Positions 8,314 to 17,759 of a stretch of DNA of 64,000 nt are shown in pieces. The stretch is taken from NCBI RefSeq assembly GCF_004366355.1, contig NZ_SODV01000001.1, forward strand, positions 2,790,001 to 2,854,000, given 5' to 3'. How positions within the stretch are numbered: the stretch's first letter is position 1; every line of letters starts with the position of its first letter. Below the pieces are notes generated by a model. That model saw nothing but the letters and a program-made list of their open reading frames with translations, ran no database searches and had not been told where the DNA came from. Made by a program: the position numbers and the translations under genes. The DNA is from Dinghuibacter silviterrae (GTDB lineage Bacteria; Bacteroidota; Bacteroidia; Chitinophagales; Chitinophagaceae).

Positions 8314-9606
8314 ATGAAACAAACAATTGCTTTGTCTATCGGGTGCGCCCTTTTGTTGGGGGCGTGCACCAAATCTTTTAAGGATTCCAAAAGCCTGCCG
8401 GAAGTATCGTCCTTTGCCAGCATCCCGGGCCAGACCAGTACCTGGGTCACGGTGACCGACAGTACCTCTTTTGCCAACTACACCAATTTCGACGAACACT
8501 GGAACTACCTCTATCCCTGGGGGTCGGACCACAACGGGAGCGCGCGTATGTATGGGAGCGACAGCGATCACAGCCAGATCTACCTCAACGGGGACGGCTC
8601 ACTGACGCTAAAGGCGAATCCCGATACGGACGCCACCCCCAGTTCTAAGTCGCCCTACCTGGCGATCCACTATCATTCGGGGACCATTTATTCCAAACAC
8701 CAGATCCAGATCGACACGACCTATCCCTATTGGGAAGTAAGCGTCGACCTGCAGGCACCCACCACCTATGGGACATGGCCGGCATTCTGGCTGACCGGCG
8801 TCAATACCTGGCCGCCCGAAAGCGACATCGCAGAGGTCAAAGGGTCCACGTCCGTCTGGGCCAATACCTACACCGGTAGCTGGCAGACCCACTCCACCAC
8901 CGTCAGCGACGCCGCCACGGCCTGGCACCATTACAAAGCCGTATACAACCTGCTCAAAAATACCAACGGCACCTGGTCCAGCAACGTCGAGATCCAGTAC
9001 TTCGTTGACGACAACCTCGTGTCCGTCCAGACCGGGACCAGCTTTGAAGGGTCCCCCATGTGGCTCATCATCGACCTCCAGATGGAAGGCTCCAGCGGCA
9101 GCCCCGGACCCAACTATGACGTGTACTACAATATCAAAGACGTCACCATCCGCAAGGGTACCACCCCCTTCGACCCCAATTCCTTTTACCGCCTGGTCAA
9201 CGTCAACAGCGGGATGGTCGCCGCCGTTCCCAGCGCCTCCACCACCCAGGGCGTGACGCTGATCCAATGGCCCTGGGAAGGCGGGAACGAACAACAATGG
9301 CAGATCGCGACCGTGGGTACAAGCACGTACGCCCTGGTCAACCGCAACAGCGGCCAGGTGATCGACATCCGCGGCAGCTCCACCACCGAAGGCGCCAGCA
9401 TCGTCCAGAACGACTATAGCGGGGCCGGCAGCCAGCTGTGGTCCATTGCCGACATCGGCGGCGGGTACTACACCGTGACCAACAGCAACAGCGGGTATGT
9501 CATGGATGTGAGCGGCGGGCTAAAAACCCAGGGGGATACGCTTCTGCAGTGGGCGTACCATACGGGGACGAACCAGCAGTGGGAGATTGTGCGGTGGTTG
9601 CCGTAG
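8314..9606 (+). CDS. GH16 family glucanase-type lipoprotein with C-terminal ricin-type lectin domain
   Basis: A 430-residue glycoside hydrolase of family 16. The retaining active-site motif ExDxxE is visible as PESDIAEVKG at about residues 168-176, flanked by typical strands (WPAFWLTGV before it, HHYKAVYNLL and YFVDDNLVS after). The start at 8314 gives a clean lipoprotein signal, MKQTIALSIGCALLLGAC. From about residue 289 a beta-trefoil ricin lectin (CBM13-like) follows with three repeats ending in EQQWQI, SQLWSI and NQQWEI. It probably cuts a beta-glucan such as laminarin or an agar-like polymer at the cell surface. It precedes the sigma/FecR/SusCD genes and likely belongs to that locus. Confidence 0.92.
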   Translation: MKQTIALSIGCALLLGACTKSFKDSKSLPEVSSFASIPGQTSTWVTVTDSTSFANYTNFDEHWNYLYPWGSDHNGSARMYGSDSDHSQIYLNGDGSLTLKANPDTDATPSSKSPYLAIHYHSGTIYSKHQIQIDTTYPYWEVSVDLQAPTTYGTWPAFWLTGVNTWPPESDIAEVKGSTSVWANTYTGSWQTHSTTVSDAATAWHHYKAVYNLLKNTNGTWSSNVEIQYFVDDNLVSVQTGTSFEGSPMWLIIDLQMEGSSGSPGPNYDVYYNIKDVTIRKGTTPFDPNSFYRLVNVNSGMVAAVPSASTTQGVTLIQWPWEGGNEQQWQIATVGTSTYALVNRNSGQVIDIRGSSTTEGASIVQNDYSGAGSQLWSIADIGGGYYTVTNSNSGYVMDVSGGLKTQGDTLLQWAYHTGTNQQWEIVRWLP

Positions 9607-9663
9607 GTTTCGCGCCAATCGCATGAAAATGTGTAATTTGAGCCCGTTAGCGCGCGCCTGGTA

Positions 9664-10254
9664 TTGAAACGAGAAAGTCCACATAACGAGCCCGAATTGT
9701 TACAACGGCTGGCGGAGGGGGATGTGTCCGCCTACCGGGCGCTTTATGAGTTTTATTGGGACCAGGTCTATGGCACCGCCTTCCACCTGACCAAGTCCCC
9801 CGAACAATCCAAGGACCTTGCCCAGGACATTTTTTTCAAGCTGTGGACAAACCGGGAACGGCTGGCCGGGGTCAACGAGCTTCGGAACTATTTGTTCATC
9901 GTTTCCCGGAACGCCGTTTGGGACTACCTGCGTACCCAGGTCTTCCGGGAATCGAACCGGGGTTTCCTGGAACAATACATGACCTATACCCAGGCCTCCC
10001 CCCAGGAAATCGTGGAACAGAAAGAACTGGACGGGGCCGCGCTGGCCGCCATCGACCGGTTGCCACCCCAGCTCAGACAGGTGTTCCGGCTAAGCAGGAT
10101 CGAAGGGCTCACACACGAAGAGATCGCCCGCCGGATGAACATCACCCCGCTTTCCTCGAAGACGTATATGGTCCGTGCGCTGGCATTCCTGAGGGAGGAG
10201 CTGGGCAGGAACGGCCCTAAGCTGCTCGTTTTGTGGACGATGAGCCACCTTTAA
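9664..10254 (+). CDS. ECF RNA polymerase sigma factor (FecI-like)
   Basis: A 196-residue ECF sigma factor. Region 2 is visible as RALYEFYWDQVYGTAFHL with QDIFFKLWTNRERL and ELRNYLFIVSRNAVWDYLR. Region 4 is visible as AIDRLPPQLRQVFRLSRIEG and a helix-turn-helix THEEIARRMNITPLSSKTYMVRA. Only a TTG gives the full N-terminus (MKRESPHNEPELLQRLAEGD), and it falls where relatives start. The FecR gene follows at once and a SusC/SusD pair comes next. This is the standard trans-envelope control in which substrate import by SusC frees the sigma factor through FecR. Confidence 0.9.
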   Translation: MKRESPHNEPELLQRLAEGDVSAYRALYEFYWDQVYGTAFHLTKSPEQSKDLAQDIFFKLWTNRERLAGVNELRNYLFIVSRNAVWDYLRTQVFRESNRGFLEQYMTYTQASPQEIVEQKELDGAALAAIDRLPPQLRQVFRLSRIEGLTHEEIARRMNITPLSSKTYMVRALAFLREELGRNGPKLLVLWTMSHL

Positions 10255-10313
10255 AAAATTCTTATTTTTTTTTGAAAACAATGTTCTCTTCGGAGAATGT
10301 CATCCGTCTTTAT

Positions 10314-11492
10314 ATGGATAGTATGTCTGAAAACCGCTTGCTGGAAGTCTTTAAACATTACCTGGATGACACCATCAGCCCGGAGGAGCTGGCTTTTTTG
10401 TTCGAATGGATGAAGGGCAAGGGCTTTGAGGGGGACCTCGACGAGGTGTTGACCGCGGCTTTTGCGAATCCCGCCCTTGCCGAACCCGGCGCGCCGGAGG
10501 ATAAGGAGGAGGTGTGGGCGGCCCTGGCGGACCGCATGCGCGAGGAGCGCCGGCCATTCATACGCCGATGGCTAGTCACCTCGTTGTCGGCCGCGGCGGC
10601 GGTCTTGTTGGTGGGAGGGTACTTGTTGTGGCACAAGGGTAGCCCCGCACTAGCGCCCCAAGCGCAAACGCCGGCGGCCGCAACAACCGCGCCGGCCAAG
10701 GCCTTCGACGCGCCGCCCGGTATCAAGGGCGCGACGCTGACGCTGGCCAATGGCTCGGTGGTATCGCTGGACCCTGGCGCGGCCGATCACCTGCCGGATC
10801 AGCAGGGCAGCGCGCGGCTATCGAGGAACGGCCATCAGCTGGTGTACGCCGCGGGCGCAACTGGCGCCGCCCTGTACAACCTCCTGAAAACCGCCCGCGG
10901 CCGCGAATACACCTTAGTGCTCTCCGACGGCACCAAAGCCTGGCTAAACGCCGGAAGCTCGATCCGCTTCCCGGTACAGTTCGAGGGCAACCGGCGCGAA
11001 GTGGAGGTAACAGGAGAGGTATATTTCGAGGTCGCAACGGAGAAGGATAAACCCTTTGTCGTGCGGTCGGGTGGGGTAGAGACCACGGTGCTGGGGACGC
11101 ATTTTGACGTCATGAGCTATAGCGACGAGCCGCGGACGGAAGTGACCTTATTGCAGGGGTCGGTGCGGGTGAACGGCACATTGCTCACACCGGGGGAACA
11201 GGCAAATGTCAGTCGCGAGACCGGCGCGCTCGTTAAGGCGGACGCCGACGGCAAACGGGTAACCGCCTGGACAAGGGGCCTCCTGGACCTCGACAACGGA
11301 GACTTTGGCGCGCTGATGCGGCAGATCTCCCGCTGGTACGACGTGGACGTGGTGTTTGAAGGGATGCCGAAGGGCGTGCACATCGGCGGGCTTGTACACA
11401 GGGATGTACGCCTCAGTATGTTGCTGGGATACCTCGCGGACAACGGGGTTCACTATAAGACGGAAGGGAAAACTATAACCATCCTACCATAA
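10314..11492 (+). CDS. FecR-family anti-sigma factor
   Basis: An inner-membrane anti-sigma protein of about 392 residues. An N-terminal cytosolic part (RLLEVFKHYLDDTISPEEL) binds the sigma factor. A single transmembrane helix follows at about residues 85-105 (LVTSLSAAAAVLLVGGYLLW). The periplasmic FecR domain shows LSDGTKAWLNAGSSIRFPVQF and REVEVTGEVYFEVA, then VLGTHFDVMSYSDE. The DUF4974 domain closes the protein (LDNGDFGALMRQISRWYDVDVVFEG). ATGs at 10281, 10314 and 10323 are all in frame; 10314 is a compromise. It follows the sigma gene and precedes susC, whose STN domain is its expected partner. Confidence 0.92.
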   Translation: MDSMSENRLLEVFKHYLDDTISPEELAFLFEWMKGKGFEGDLDEVLTAAFANPALAEPGAPEDKEEVWAALADRMREERRPFIRRWLVTSLSAAAAVLLVGGYLLWHKGSPALAPQAQTPAAATTAPAKAFDAPPGIKGATLTLANGSVVSLDPGAADHLPDQQGSARLSRNGHQLVYAAGATGAALYNLLKTARGREYTLVLSDGTKAWLNAGSSIRFPVQFEGNRREVEVTGEVYFEVATEKDKPFVVRSGGVETTVLGTHFDVMSYSDEPRTEVTLLQGSVRVNGTLLTPGEQANVSRETGALVKADADGKRVTAWTRGLLDLDNGDFGALMRQISRWYDVDVVFEGMPKGVHIGGLVHRDVRLSMLLGYLADNGVHYKTEGKTITILP

Positions 11493-11512
11493 AACCAAAC
11501 AGACAAAAAAAA

Positions 11513-11539
11513 CCGGACGCTGGTTGCAACAGCGCCCGG
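11513..11539 (+). other. Stem-loop between fecR and susC
   Basis: An imperfect hairpin with arms CCGGACGCTG and CAGCGCCCGG (one mismatch) and loop GTTGCAA sits in the 84-base fecR-susC spacer. There is no T-run after it, so it may be a weak terminator, a processing site or a 5' leader structure of the susC transcript. Confidence 0.4.
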
Positions 11540-11576
11540 AAGAGAAAATTTTAAAACAAACTAACTGTACAAAAGT

Positions 11577-14500
11577 ATGCATCTACTTCAAGATGGCAAA
11601 GCCTTTGCCAAAAGGCCGTCCTTTGCCCTCGCCAAACTGCTTTTGATCATGAGACTGACCGCTCTGATGCTTCTGGCCGCCTCCCTTCACGTAAGCGCCA
11701 GGTCTTATTCCCAAACCGTGACGATCGCCTCGAAGCGGATGACCCTGGAAGGGGTTTTCCGGGAAATCGAAGCCCAGACGGGTTATTCGGTATTGTGGAA
11801 CGAAAACCTTTTTGACAAAACCTACCACGTGCAGCTCGACGTTAAAGACGCGCCGCTCGCCAGCGTGCTGGACTTATGTCTGCGCGGCCTTCCCCTCAGC
11901 TACAAGATCGAAAACCGGGTCGTGTTGATCGAAGCGGCGGCGCTCCCCACCATCATCACGGTGACGGGGGTAGTGACCGAATCGGGTACCGGGCGGCCGC
12001 TTGCCGGGGCCACTGTAAAAATCAAAGGAACCCAGATCGGCGTCACGGCCGACGCCAACGGACGCTTCTCTCTCCCGGGTGTAGACCCCGAAGCCGTTTT
12101 GGTGGTCAGTTTTGTCGGCTACCAGGAAACCGAAATCCCCTTGAGAAACCGGAAGACGCTCGTCGTAGCGCTCCGCGAAAAACCTACCGCGCTCAACGAA
12201 ACCCTGATCATTGGGTATGGTACGACCAGCCGCGAACGGAGCACAGGGTCGATCAGCACCATCTCGGCGGAAACGATCCACGACCAGCCCGTATCCAACC
12301 CCCTCTCCGCCCTGGAAGGAAGGGTGACCGGCTTGAATGTCGTCACCACCAGCGGTCGCCCGGGCGCCAACATCCAGGTACAGCTCCGCGGAACCAACTC
12401 TATTGGTGCGGGGACCGATCCTTTATACATCATCGACGGGGTACCCTACAATTCCACACCGCTCAACCAGTTTGACTATTTAGGCGACCCGCCCGTCGGG
12501 GATCAAAGCCCGCTGAACAGCATCAACCCCAACGACATCGAAAGCATCAGCGTGTTGAAGGACGCCGACGCCACGGCCATCTACGGTTCCCGGGGCGCCA
12601 ACGGGGTCATCCTGATCACCACCAAACGCGCCCGGAACACCAACGGCAAAGTCGTTGCCAGCGCCGACGTATACGAGGGCTGGGGGCGCATGGCGCACTA
12701 CATGGACCTCCTCAATACCCCGCAATACCTGAAGCTGCGGAAACAGGCCTACACCAATGATGGGCTCAACTACCTGGATCCCACGCAAAGCCCGGCCGAC
12801 CTTACCGTATTCAGCCAAACCCAAAATACCAACTGGCAAAAGCTGCTCCTCGGGAATACCGCGCATACTACCAACGCCAGCGTCCGGTTGGAAACCGGGG
12901 CGGACCTGAGCCGGTTTTCGCTGGGGCTTACCTATCGCAAAGAATCCACCATTTACCCGGGCAGTAATGCGGATCAGCGGATGTCGGCCAACATGAACTA
13001 CGACTTTACCTCCTTCGACCGGAAGTTCGGGTTACAGATGACCAATAGTTTTTCCTATGATAAAAACGACATGATGTCGGGGGACCCGGCTACCTCTATC
13101 CTCTCTGTGCCCAACCAGGCCCCGTATACGGCTACGGGCGCCTTGAACTGGAACGGGCTTGGGAACCTCACCAACCCGCTGGCGGTCATGTACCAGCCGT
13201 TTAACAATACGACCAGCAACCTGATCTCCAACGCAGTCGTGCACTACCAGGTGCTGCCCACCCTGGATCTGAAGGTCAGCGCGGGGTATAACCAGGCGGT
13301 CATGAACCAGGTGAATACTTTTCCTTCCACTTCCGCCGCGCCCAGCGCCTATTACCAGCCGTTCGCCCAGTTTGGCCGGACGTCGCTGGGCAGTTGGGTC
13401 GTGGAGCCCCAGCTCAATTACTTCCTGAACATCAGCAAGGGCCGGTTGTCCTTCCTGGCCGGGTCCACCCTGCAACGGCGGGTGACCGACGGGGATTATA
13501 TCTATGCCTATGGCTATAGCTCGGACCTGTTGCTCAACTCCCCCGCGGCCGCAGGGAGCACTTATATGTCTTACAACAACGCGGACTACCGGTATGCGTC
13601 CGTGTTCGGCCGGTTAAACTATGACTGGCTGGGCAAATACATCATCAGCTTCAACGCCCGCCGGGATGGATCCTCCCGTTTCGGACCCGACAAACGCTAC
13701 GGGAACTTCGGTTCCGTGGGCGCCGCCTGGGTCTTTAGCAAGGAAGGATTTATGAAAGGGGCGCAAAAGTGGCTGAACTTTGGAAAGGTCAGGGCCAGCT
13801 ACGGCACCACTGGGAACGACCAGATCGGGGACTATGGATATTCCAGCAACTATTCGACGCCCTATGCCCGGTCCTTCCAGGGGATCACCGCCCTGGTACC
13901 CGGGAACCTGTCCAACAGCCAGTACAGCTGGGAATCGGACAAAAAGCTGAATATCGGGCTTGACCTTGGTTTTGCCGACAGCCGGATCCTGGTCACCGCC
14001 GATTACTACCGCAACCGCACCGGCAATCAGCTCGTCGGTTATGCCTTGCCCGCCATTACCGGCTTTACCACCGTGCAATACAACCTGCCGGCGGTGATCC
14101 AAAACAAGGGGCTCGAACTGGATATTACCAGCGTGAACATCCGCATCAAAAATTTTACCTGGAAGACAACGCTCAACCTGACCGTCCCGAAAAACCAGTT
14201 GTTGAAATTCCCCAACCTCGCCGGCAGCTCCTACGCGTATAGCTATGCGATCGGGCAATCGGTCAACGTGGCCAAGGGATACCAGCTTCTGCGGATCGAC
14301 AGCACCGGGAACCCGGTCTACCTTCAAGACCACAGCGGGGCCGACGAACGCGTAGTGCTGGGCAACACCGATCCGAAATTTTACGGCGGGATTCAAAACT
14401 CGTTTACGTATAAGAGTTGGAACCTGAGGTTCTTTGTCCAGCTAGACAAAAAGGATGGCTACAACTACCTGTCCTCTACTTTTTATCCCATGGGCTCCGA

Positions 14501-14837
14501 AAACAATTTCGACGCGCTGGCGCTCCAGGCCTGGACCACGCCGGGTCAAAACACCGCCGTTCCAAAGGCAACGACCTCGAACTATAACTGGTACTACTAT
14601 ACCAGTTCGTCCGCGGCTTTTGGGGACGCGTCTTACCTGCGGTTAAAAACGGTCTATCTTTCGTATGAACTTCCCCGGGCAGCCTTGGCCAAGATCGGCG
14701 CCACCAGGGCCTCGGTCTATGTCCAAGGATATAACCTGTTTACCATCACCGGTTACCGCGGTCTCGATCCCGAAACCGGGGGCGTATTCACACCCGTCGT
14801 CCGGACCCTTACCGGGGGCATTCAACTTTCATTTTAA
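11577..14837 (+). CDS. SusC/RagA-family TonB-dependent outer-membrane transporter with STN domain
   Basis: A 1086-residue TonB-linked transporter that imports oligosaccharides across the outer membrane. After a signal region (LTALMLLAASLHVSARSYSQ) comes an STN domain at about residues 48-115 (TLEGVFREIEAQTGYSVLWN), which contacts FecR. A carboxypeptidase-regulatory-like beta domain follows at about 122-205 (GRPLAGATVKIKGTQIGV). The plug carries the SusC signature LYIIDGVPYNSTPLNQF and SISVLKDADATAIYGSRGANG near 280-345. A 22-strand barrel is expected to the terminal LTGGIQLSF. The STN domain and the sigma/FecR genes upstream mark it as a signal-transducing transducer-type SusC. susD follows 12 bases later. 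Confidence 0.95.
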   Translation: MHLLQDGKAFAKRPSFALAKLLLIMRLTALMLLAASLHVSARSYSQTVTIASKRMTLEGVFREIEAQTGYSVLWNENLFDKTYHVQLDVKDAPLASVLDLCLRGLPLSYKIENRVVLIEAAALPTIITVTGVVTESGTGRPLAGATVKIKGTQIGVTADANGRFSLPGVDPEAVLVVSFVGYQETEIPLRNRKTLVVALREKPTALNETLIIGYGTTSRERSTGSISTISAETIHDQPVSNPLSALEGRVTGLNVVTTSGRPGANIQVQLRGTNSIGAGTDPLYIIDGVPYNSTPLNQFDYLGDPPVGDQSPLNSINPNDIESISVLKDADATAIYGSRGANGVILITTKRARNTNGKVVASADVYEGWGRMAHYMDLLNTPQYLKLRKQAYTNDGLNYLDPTQSPADLTVFSQTQNTNWQKLLLGNTAHTTNASVRLETGADLSRFSLGLTYRKESTIYPGSNADQRMSANMNYDFTSFDRKFGLQMTNSFSYDKNDMMSGDPATSILSVPNQAPYTATGALNWNGLGNLTNPLAVMYQPFNNTTSNLISNAVVHYQVLPTLDLKVSAGYNQAVMNQVNTFPSTSAAPSAYYQPFAQFGRTSLGSWVVEPQLNYFLNISKGRLSFLAGSTLQRRVTDGDYIYAYGYSSDLLLNSPAAAGSTYMSYNNADYRYASVFGRLNYDWLGKYIISFNARRDGSSRFGPDKRYGNFGSVGAAWVFSKEGFMKGAQKWLNFGKVRASYGTTGNDQIGDYGYSSNYSTPYARSFQGITALVPGNLSNSQYSWESDKKLNIGLDLGFADSRILVTADYYRNRTGNQLVGYALPAITGFTTVQYNLPAVIQNKGLELDITSVNIRIKNFTWKTTLNLTVPKNQLLKFPNLAGSSYAYSYAIGQSVNVAKGYQLLRIDSTGNPVYLQDHSGADERVVLGNTDPKFYGGIQNSFTYKSWNLRFFVQLDKKDGYNYLSSTFYPMGSENNFDALALQAWTTPGQNTAVPKATTSNYNWYYYTSSSAAFGDASYLRLKTVYLSYELPRAALAKIGATRASVYVQGYNLFTITGYRGLDPETGGVFTPVVRTLTGGIQLSF

Positions 14838-14849
14838 CGCTCGATCCAC

Positions 14850-16211
14850 ATGAACAAGAAATATCTCTTCATAGCGCTTTTGGCACTGACGTCCTGCAAA
14901 AAATTCCTCACGCCCGATCCGGAAAAGAACGCCATACAATCGACCACGGTGTTCACCTCCGATGGCTCCGCCACGTCCGCCATCCTGGGGATCTATACCT
15001 CGATGATGTACGGCAGCCTCGGGAGCACCTGTTTCAACGGGAGCCTGGGTGTATACCTGGGTTTTGCATCGGACGAGCTCAACGATTTTACCCAGCGCTA
15101 CCCGGACTGGGTAAAAGACCAGGTCAACTATACGGGCTATGCGCCGAACTACTACCTGTGGTCCACCGCTTACTATACCATTTACCAGTCCAACGCCGCC
15201 ATCGAAGGACTGACGGCTTCCACCAGCCTGTCCGATTCCATAAAGACCCAACTGCTGGGGGAGGCCTACTTTATCCGCGCGTTTAGTTACTTCACGCTGA
15301 CAAATATGTACGGGGCCGTACCGCTGACGGTGACATCCGATTACAGCGCCAATGCCTCCCTGGCGCGTACGGATTCCGCCGCCGTATACCAGCAGGTCGT
15401 GTCCGATTTGCAAAAAGCGTCCGTATTATTGACGGCATCCTATCCCTCTTCCAACATGGTCCGCGCCAACCGCTATGTCGCACAGGCCCTGCTGGCCAGG
15501 GTATACCTCTACCAGCAACACTATGCGCAGGCAGAAGCGGAAGCCGATTCCGTTTTGTCCGGACCCTACCAACTGGTGTCCAGCCTCCAAGGTGTTTTTC
15601 AAAAAAACAGCAACGAGGTCATCTGGCAGTTGCTGCCCGTTTCCGAGGCCAGCCAGAATGCCTATGACTTCGGCTGGTACACGCCGGCCAACGCCACCAG
15701 CGGCCCCATTTATTACCTGACGCCTTCCCTGGCCGGCAGCTTCGAAGCCGGGGACAAGCGCAAGACCTCGTGGGTGACCGCCTATCCCTATATGGGGACG
15801 ACGTACTACTATGCGTCGAAATATGTCACGGCGCCTTCCGCCGCCGCCGCTCAATACAACGTCGTCCTGCGCCTGGCGGAACAGTACCTGATCCGCGCCG
15901 AAGCCCGCGCCTGGCAAAACAACCTGTCCGGAGCCGCGTCCGACCTGAATGCCGTGCGCAGCCGCGCCGGTCTGGCGGCCACCACCGCCACCACCCAGGC
16001 GGGTTTGCTCACCGCGATCGCCCACGAACGCCAGGTGGAACTGTTCACCGAATGGGGCCACCGCTGGTTCGACCTCAAACGGACCGGCACGATCAACACG
16101 GTCCTTGGGACGTTAAAACCTACCTGGACCAGCGACGCGCAACTGTTGCCGATTCCGCTGAAGGAAATATCGGCCGATCCGAACCTGACACAAAATCCTG
16201 GATATAATTAA
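14850..16211 (+). CDS. SusD/RagB-family glycan-binding outer-membrane lipoprotein
   Basis: A 453-residue surface lipoprotein that caps the SusC barrel and binds the sugar. The lipobox is in MNKKYLFIALLALTSCKKFL. SusD landmarks include the TPR-like helices (YTIYQSNAAIEGL, GEAYFIRAFSYFTLTNMYGAVPL) and the C-terminal VRSRAGL stretch with HERQVELFTEWGHRWFDLKRTG and LLPIPLKEISADPNLTQNPGY. It directly follows susC and is followed seven bases later by a thioredoxin-like gene. Sugar specificity cannot be read, but GH16 in the locus suggests a beta-glucan or galactan. Confidence 0.95.
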   Translation: MNKKYLFIALLALTSCKKFLTPDPEKNAIQSTTVFTSDGSATSAILGIYTSMMYGSLGSTCFNGSLGVYLGFASDELNDFTQRYPDWVKDQVNYTGYAPNYYLWSTAYYTIYQSNAAIEGLTASTSLSDSIKTQLLGEAYFIRAFSYFTLTNMYGAVPLTVTSDYSANASLARTDSAAVYQQVVSDLQKASVLLTASYPSSNMVRANRYVAQALLARVYLYQQHYAQAEAEADSVLSGPYQLVSSLQGVFQKNSNEVIWQLLPVSEASQNAYDFGWYTPANATSGPIYYLTPSLAGSFEAGDKRKTSWVTAYPYMGTTYYYASKYVTAPSAAAAQYNVVLRLAEQYLIRAEARAWQNNLSGAASDLNAVRSRAGLAATTATTQAGLLTAIAHERQVELFTEWGHRWFDLKRTGTINTVLGTLKPTWTSDAQLLPIPLKEISADPNLTQNPGYN

Positions 16212-16218
16212 TAAAGCC

Positions 16219-17739
16219 ATGAAAACAATTCTTATTTGTTTCGCCCTCGCGGGCATTTGCTCCGGCGCCAACGCACAAACGGCGGCGCACCACGCGACCA
16301 CGGCCGCCGCGCACCGCACCAGCGCCCCCGCGCAAGAGCAGCGCGACACCCTTGCCCCCTACGCATACGGCCTGGCCAATTCTAAAGACCCCCTCTCGCG
16401 GGACACGCTCCGCGGGATCCTCGACACCCTAAAAGCCAGCGCCGGCGAACGTCACCTACAAATTGCGGCCAACATCTATGCTTTTATCAAAGAAAAGGCC
16501 ACCGCGGACTCCCTCCGAAAAGTGATCCGCGAAAAGTTCCCCTTGGGCGACGAAGCCCGGGGTGAAGCCGAACAAGCGATCTATAACGAAAAGGACCCCG
16601 CCCAAAAGGAAGCCCTATACAAGGCCTGGGTCGCCAAATTTCCGCCCTCGCGTTTCCCCAACATCGACCACGACCACATCGTCTACGACTATGCGCGGAT
16701 GTCCCTCGCCAATGCTTTTGCGGAAGCAGGCAACGATACAAAGGCGCTGTACTGGGCGGGCCGGTGTGAAGAGGATTTTTATTTCGGGAACATATACGGC
16801 GGCTTGGGTGAGCACTACGTAAAACTCGGAAAGCTGCACATGGCGGAGACCTGTACAAAAAAGGCCCTGCTCAGCGCGCAGAAGTATTATGAGGAAAAGA
16901 ACCCCGACAACGCCGCTAAGTTTGCCGGGTCCGGTTATCCCGGGCTGATGACCAGCTATACCGACATCCTGATCAAGGAGAAAAAGTACACCGAAGCCTT
17001 GCCCTGGGCGAAAAAGGCCCTGGCCCTGCAAAAGGAGCCCAGCCCCCGTCTCGCCTTCGTGTATTCGAAGCTGCTTATGACCCGGCACCGGTACACCGAG
17101 GCGTTCCATTACATGGAGGGAACGCTAAAAGCAGGGCAGGCGAATACCGAGATGATCGATACCTTCAAGGTGCTTTATGTAAAGGTGCATGGCGGACTTA
17201 CCGGTTATGATGCCTACGCAGACGCCATTCACAAGGCGTTCCTCCAGGATATGCACAACCGTTTGACGAAGGAGAAGATGGACCTGCCCGCTCCTGATTT
17301 TACCCTGACAGACGTCAACGGCAAATCAGTGACCTTGTCCGATTATAAGGGCAAGACAGTAGTACTTGACTTCTGGGCCACCTGGTGTACCCCCTGTAAA
17401 GCGTCTTTCCCATCGATGAAAAGGGTGGTGGAAAAGTATAGCGCCGATACAAACGTGGCGTTCCTGTTTATTCACACCTGGGAACACGACACCGGCGCCA
17501 CCGCGGCCGCCAAGACCTTTATCGAGCAACACCAGTATCCCTTCGAGGTGCTGATGGACCTCAAGGATCCGAAAGACGGCGCCAATAAGGTCGTGGAAAG
17601 CTATAAGGTGTCCGGTATTCCCACCAAGTTCGTCGTAGACGGGAATGGGAAGATCCGATTCAAGTTTACAGGATTTGACGGGGGCGATGATGCCGCCGTC
17701 GAAGAAGTGTCTGCAATGATAGAAATGGCCCGGGGTTAA
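16219..17739 (+). CDS. Periplasmic TlpA-like thioredoxin protein with N-terminal TPR-like region
   Basis: A 506-residue exported protein (signal peptide MKTILICFALAGICSGANAQ). Residues about 60-340 are helical and TPR-like (AKKALALQKEPSPRLAFVYS). From about residue 355 a TlpA/ResA-type thioredoxin domain begins with PAPDFTLTDVNGKSVTLSDY, and the redox motif is FWATWCTPCKASF at about 388-394. The domain retains the cis-Pro region (VSGIPTKFVVDGNGKI). It probably reduces or shuffles disulfides in the periplasm. Such proteins often close SusCD loci in Bacteroidota. The gene ends in a clear terminator overlapping its stop codon. Confidence 0.9.
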   Translation: MKTILICFALAGICSGANAQTAAHHATTAAAHRTSAPAQEQRDTLAPYAYGLANSKDPLSRDTLRGILDTLKASAGERHLQIAANIYAFIKEKATADSLRKVIREKFPLGDEARGEAEQAIYNEKDPAQKEALYKAWVAKFPPSRFPNIDHDHIVYDYARMSLANAFAEAGNDTKALYWAGRCEEDFYFGNIYGGLGEHYVKLGKLHMAETCTKKALLSAQKYYEEKNPDNAAKFAGSGYPGLMTSYTDILIKEKKYTEALPWAKKALALQKEPSPRLAFVYSKLLMTRHRYTEAFHYMEGTLKAGQANTEMIDTFKVLYVKVHGGLTGYDAYADAIHKAFLQDMHNRLTKEKMDLPAPDFTLTDVNGKSVTLSDYKGKTVVLDFWATWCTPCKASFPSMKRVVEKYSADTNVAFLFIHTWEHDTGATAAAKTFIEQHQYPFEVLMDLKDPKDGANKVVESYKVSGIPTKFVVDGNGKIRFKFTGFDGGDDAAVEEVSAMIEMARG

Positions 17740-17759
17740 TACCCCGAGCCATTGTTTTT
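17725..17759 (+). terminator. Rho-independent terminator of the SusCD locus
   Basis: An 11-bp stem (ATGGCCCGGGG with CCCCGAGCCAT, one mismatch) has a TTAATA loop that contains the TAA stop of the thioredoxin gene. TGTTTTTA follows directly. It sits between convergent genes. Confidence 0.8.
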
